Assembly (NCBI RefSeq): GCF_007655135.1
Contig: NC_045132.1
Location: 3,162,001 to 3,226,000 of the forward strand
Direction: 5' to 3'
Length of the DNA stretch: 64,000 bases
DNA from: Punica granatum
Taxonomy: Eukaryota > Streptophyta > Magnoliopsida > Myrtales > Lythraceae
Shown: in pieces, positions 61,040-64,000 of the stretch
Position numbering within the stretch: the stretch's first letter is position 1
How the letters are laid out: each line of letters starts with the position of its first letter
Position numbers and translations under genes: made by a program
The notes under the pieces: generated by a model
Told to the model about the DNA's origin: nothing
What the model saw: only the letters and a program-made list of their open reading frames with translations
The model's database searches: none

Positions 61040-61844
61040 GCATGATTATATATATATATATATATATTACTAAAAGCCAAAACCAAGCATTGAGAAGTGC
61101 CACGTAGGATGAGGAAAGCTTCTCCTTGCATGGCATTTCCTATGACCGCTAATAATAATGCGACAAGTGGCACAAAATTGTGATGCCGCATTACTTCTCG
61201 AAACCGAAATATCCTGCATCATGAAGACGAAAAGACTAATTCATAATGATCAATTAAATTGCCATATCAAATCTTCCAAGATGCGAAATCGTTCTGCACA
61301 GTTTGCATGAGATGCTTCTTCAAAAGTGAAGCCGCTTGCTTCTCGTAATAATTTCCTTGAATAGCTTCTCGAAAGTTGAAACCGTTTGTTTCTCATAAGT
61401 TTGCTTCACTTTTGTGTGTCGTTTTTTATATCTTGCAATATAATTTTATATAAAGTAGGAGAATTTTTTCATGATTATGGGAATATCATCTTTCATAAGT
61501 TGGGGCCATATTAGTCCTATCAATTATAGAAGTATGAGTAATATTTGTTCATTGAACCAACCGTTCATTAAGATCATACAATTATAGGTTGGGGCAATAT
61601 TAGTTGTTCGGAATTATGCACTCTTAGATAGAGAAGATTTGAGAAGAATAGGAAATTGTCGAAAATTTTCAATTTCTAAATATATTATGAGCTCTTCTAA
61701 TAAAATTATAATAAATTAAGATAACAAAAAAGTTTCTCCTTTACTGTTACCATTTCATACATAAGTCAATATATATGAATATTATTTGCGTATTCATAAA
61801 ATAAAATGATCGGTCACATAACTCTTGCGGGCCCAATCGTCTAG
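61040..61844 (+). mobile_element. Probable non-autonomous Helitron
   Basis: The left part ACTAAAAGCCAAAACCAAGC followed by TTGAGAAGTGCCACGTAGG resembles plant Helitron 5' regions. The right end is CTAG (61841-61844) followed by T after GGGCCCAATCGT, close to the minus-strand end at 60766 (GGGCCCGTTGGT). The hairpin is weak. No Rep/helicase coding is present. Confidence 0.45.
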
Positions 61845-62167
61845 TTCTTAAATAGTTCATGAACTGTGAGGACAAAACTTTTGGTCACTACTTGATATAA
61901 AAGCATACCCATCTAATGTATATACAATACAGTTTACTTACCCCAAGTTTACTTAGCGTCTTATGATTCCAATATATTTTGGTTGCTACAGGTGATGATG
62001 AGCTTTCTTGCTCAAATTTCCTTTCATGTCAGAGCTTGTAAAAATAAAAAAGGTTCTTTTTGTGGAACACAAAACTCTATTAAGTTCAGAATAATCAAAC
62101 TAAATTTATTACAAATAATCATATATATATATATATATATGAATAATCATATATATATGTTTATTTA

Positions 62168-62370
62168 AGGCCCGTTTGAATTGTTAAACTAATTTTAGAA
62201 TCATGATTTTGATTTTAACTCAACACACTACACAACAAAAATACACGTTTCCCAAGTCAAATTTATAATACTATCTCATTTGTCTTTTTCCACAATCAAA
62301 ATCAAAATCAAAATCAAAATCAAAATCAAAATCATAATTCTAAAATCACACTAATAATTCAAACGCAGCA
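62168..62370. mobile_element. Tourist-like MITE
   Basis: Flanked by TTA on both sides (62165-62167 and 62371-62373). Ends are AGGCCCGTTTGAATT and, reversed, TGCTGCGTTTGAATT. It contains an AAAATC unit repeated about seven times. It is the same family as 20438-20660, in opposite orientation. Confidence 0.65.
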
Positions 62371-62924
62371 TTAATTATTTGGGCAGATATATCACAAATA
62401 TCTAGTTAATAATTTTCCAAGAAATGGTTTTATGATATCCATGCATGTATCCAATCCAATTATTGTTTTCTTTTCATATATGAGCATAAGTTCTAGAAGC
62501 TTGTGATTGTTTTCCTTGTACCGTGGAAGTTTCGTTCTTATATATTTCTATATCATTCCTTATAGATAATTATTTGCAATTTGATATACCAATTTTCTTA
62601 TATAGCATAATAATATATTTCAATTGTTAATTTCAAACATTAAATAATGATCTTCTACAATTTTTGCAAAAAATTATAGTAATTTAAATAGTTCAATGAT
62701 AATTTGCTACAAATCTTTTTAAGAAATATGCATCACATTAAATCAATTGTTTATAAACATTTATGACTTATATATAATTTTAAAATTACAAGAAAATTAA
62801 TTTGTTGTCCTTTATTAATAGTATTTATGAAATCCTTATTTTGAGTATTATTTTTTTATTCCATTTATGACCATAGTTTACAGTACTGACTATTGTGTTT
62901 ACAAATTTTTTATTTATTAATGTA

Positions 62925-63658
62925 TCTATACTTTAAGCTAAAAGAGAGTTCTAAATGGCAACTCTTCGTTAATCACATGTCATCAAAGAGAGATTTAAAA
63001 TAAAATATTCTAAAATTCCATTCTCTTCTTTCTCCGAAAAAAAAAACTTTCAAAGAATAAGAATATGGGATATATATATATATATATACACAATAAAAAT
63101 ATATATAAAGGTTGTAGGCTTTCAAGAGGAATATGTCATTATTTTTGACATATTTATATTTGTTTCAATATAACTATTCTATGCTTAATAGTACGAGCAC
63201 TTGAAATATATTTCAAAAGTTTTTAGAACATTCCACTAAAAATAAATCTTTCTAAGCACAAAATATTATTTTCATTTACGTACATTTAAGGGTCATATAT
63301 TACTTATAGAAAAGAATAAATATTAATTTTTCTAATTTTGTAAGTATAATTTTATTTTTCAATTTTCTTAAACTTCATAATCTTCTATAACAAACTTGTT
63401 TTTTTTTTTATATAGAATTATCTTTTACATTATCATATATGTTTATTAATTTTGATGTATTAACATGTATTAATTACATTTTACATACATATTGATTGCT
63501 TAAAAGTTTAAAAATAACTATGTCCGTGAATTTAACATGTATTTCATGGTTATAAGTTAGTGTAATTTTTGACAATTAACATTAACAAAGATAAATAAAA
63601 TATAAAATTATTGTTTTAAAACTTTATATCCGTGCATCGCACGGGTGAAATAATCTAG
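62925..63658 (+). mobile_element. Non-autonomous Helitron with both ends visible, 734 bp
   Basis: The 5' end TCTATACTTTAAGCTAAAAG begins right after an A (62924). The 3' end has a perfect 6-bp stem at 63630-63635 and 63639-63644 (CCGTGC, loop ATC, GCACGG), ten further bases, then CTAG (63655-63658), followed by T. Insertion between A and T without target duplication is the Helitron rule. It carries no coding sequence and is strongly AT-rich. Confidence 0.8.
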
Positions 63659-64000
63659 TATAATTATAATAAGTGGCTATGACAAATTTTTGGGGAATTA
63701 GCATAGTTTGTTTTGCTATATAACATATTTTTTTGTTTCAATTGTAATTTGAAAATCAGTTCTCATTTAAATTTTTATGTTATAATATTCTTTTTATTAT
63801 TCTTCGTTTTTAGTGTCTTTTTTTCCTTTTTAATTTTTTTTCTATAATTTATTTAATTTATTATAATTATAGTTAGTAAGAGATTTAGTTACATTTATTG
63901 CATATATTATGAACCTAAACTAATTCATTATACACCAAAGTTAATTTTACTTATATATAGAAGAAAGATATATTACATGTAGTGATATAATAGTTGGGAA
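63659..64000. other. AT-rich end of window
   Basis: Nothing recognisable. Confidence 0.5.

Noticed and set aside
1..64000. CRISPR arrays, operons or bacterial systems
   Set aside because: The window is plant nuclear DNA with spliced genes; no spaced identical short repeats with unique spacers were seen.

Overview
The window is nuclear DNA from a flowering plant, almost certainly a eudicot. It has GT-AG genes with many small exons, plant-only families (PIN-LIKES auxin carriers, a DGAT2 tail, an ARID plus Hsp20-like protein) and long AT-rich spacers full of plant transposons. The species cannot be named from sequence alone. All gene models were spliced by eye and checked for exon phase; no database search was run.

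1-20.2 kb: the last four exons of a DGAT2 gene (+) are followed by a tandem cluster of PIN-LIKES (PILS) genes, all on the minus strand. PILS-A (1533-3975), PILS-C (9462-13288) and PILS-D (17627-20183) each rebuild as complete ten-exon genes of 418, 414 and 423 codons. Between A and C lies PILS-B (about 6007-7916), a broken partial copy that arose by tandem duplication of the 3' half of PILS-C plus its downstream flank. A 5'-truncated LINE with a 12-bp target duplication then landed in that copy. A 408-bp hAT-type MITE and a 1.4-kb foldback element separate PILS-C from PILS-D.

20.2-30 kb: no gene could be supported. The stretch holds a Tourist-like MITE, AT-rich spacer, a 1.15-kb inverted duplication of a retroelement-like coding fragment, a 505-bp AAT array, a 1.2-kb element with arms of about 235 bp, and two SINE-like repeats.

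30-38 kb: an ARID plus alpha-crystallin/Hsp20-like gene (+, 13 exons, 522 codons) has six site II (TGGGCC-type) elements upstream. A single-exon gene for a small basic plant protein of unassigned function (-, 158 codons) follows.

38-54 kb: repeat-rich spacer. It includes a displaced copy of the ARID gene's 5' leader and first intron beside Helitron-like 3' ends, and a complete but heavily mutated Ty3/gypsy chromovirus with two LTRs (46675-52035).

54-64 kb: an RRM RNA-binding protein gene (+, six coding exons, 274 codons) whose last intron uses a GC-AG donor. AT-rich spacer with several Helitron ends follows, including one with both ends visible at 62925-63658, and an inverted second copy of the Tourist-like MITE seen at 20.4 kb.
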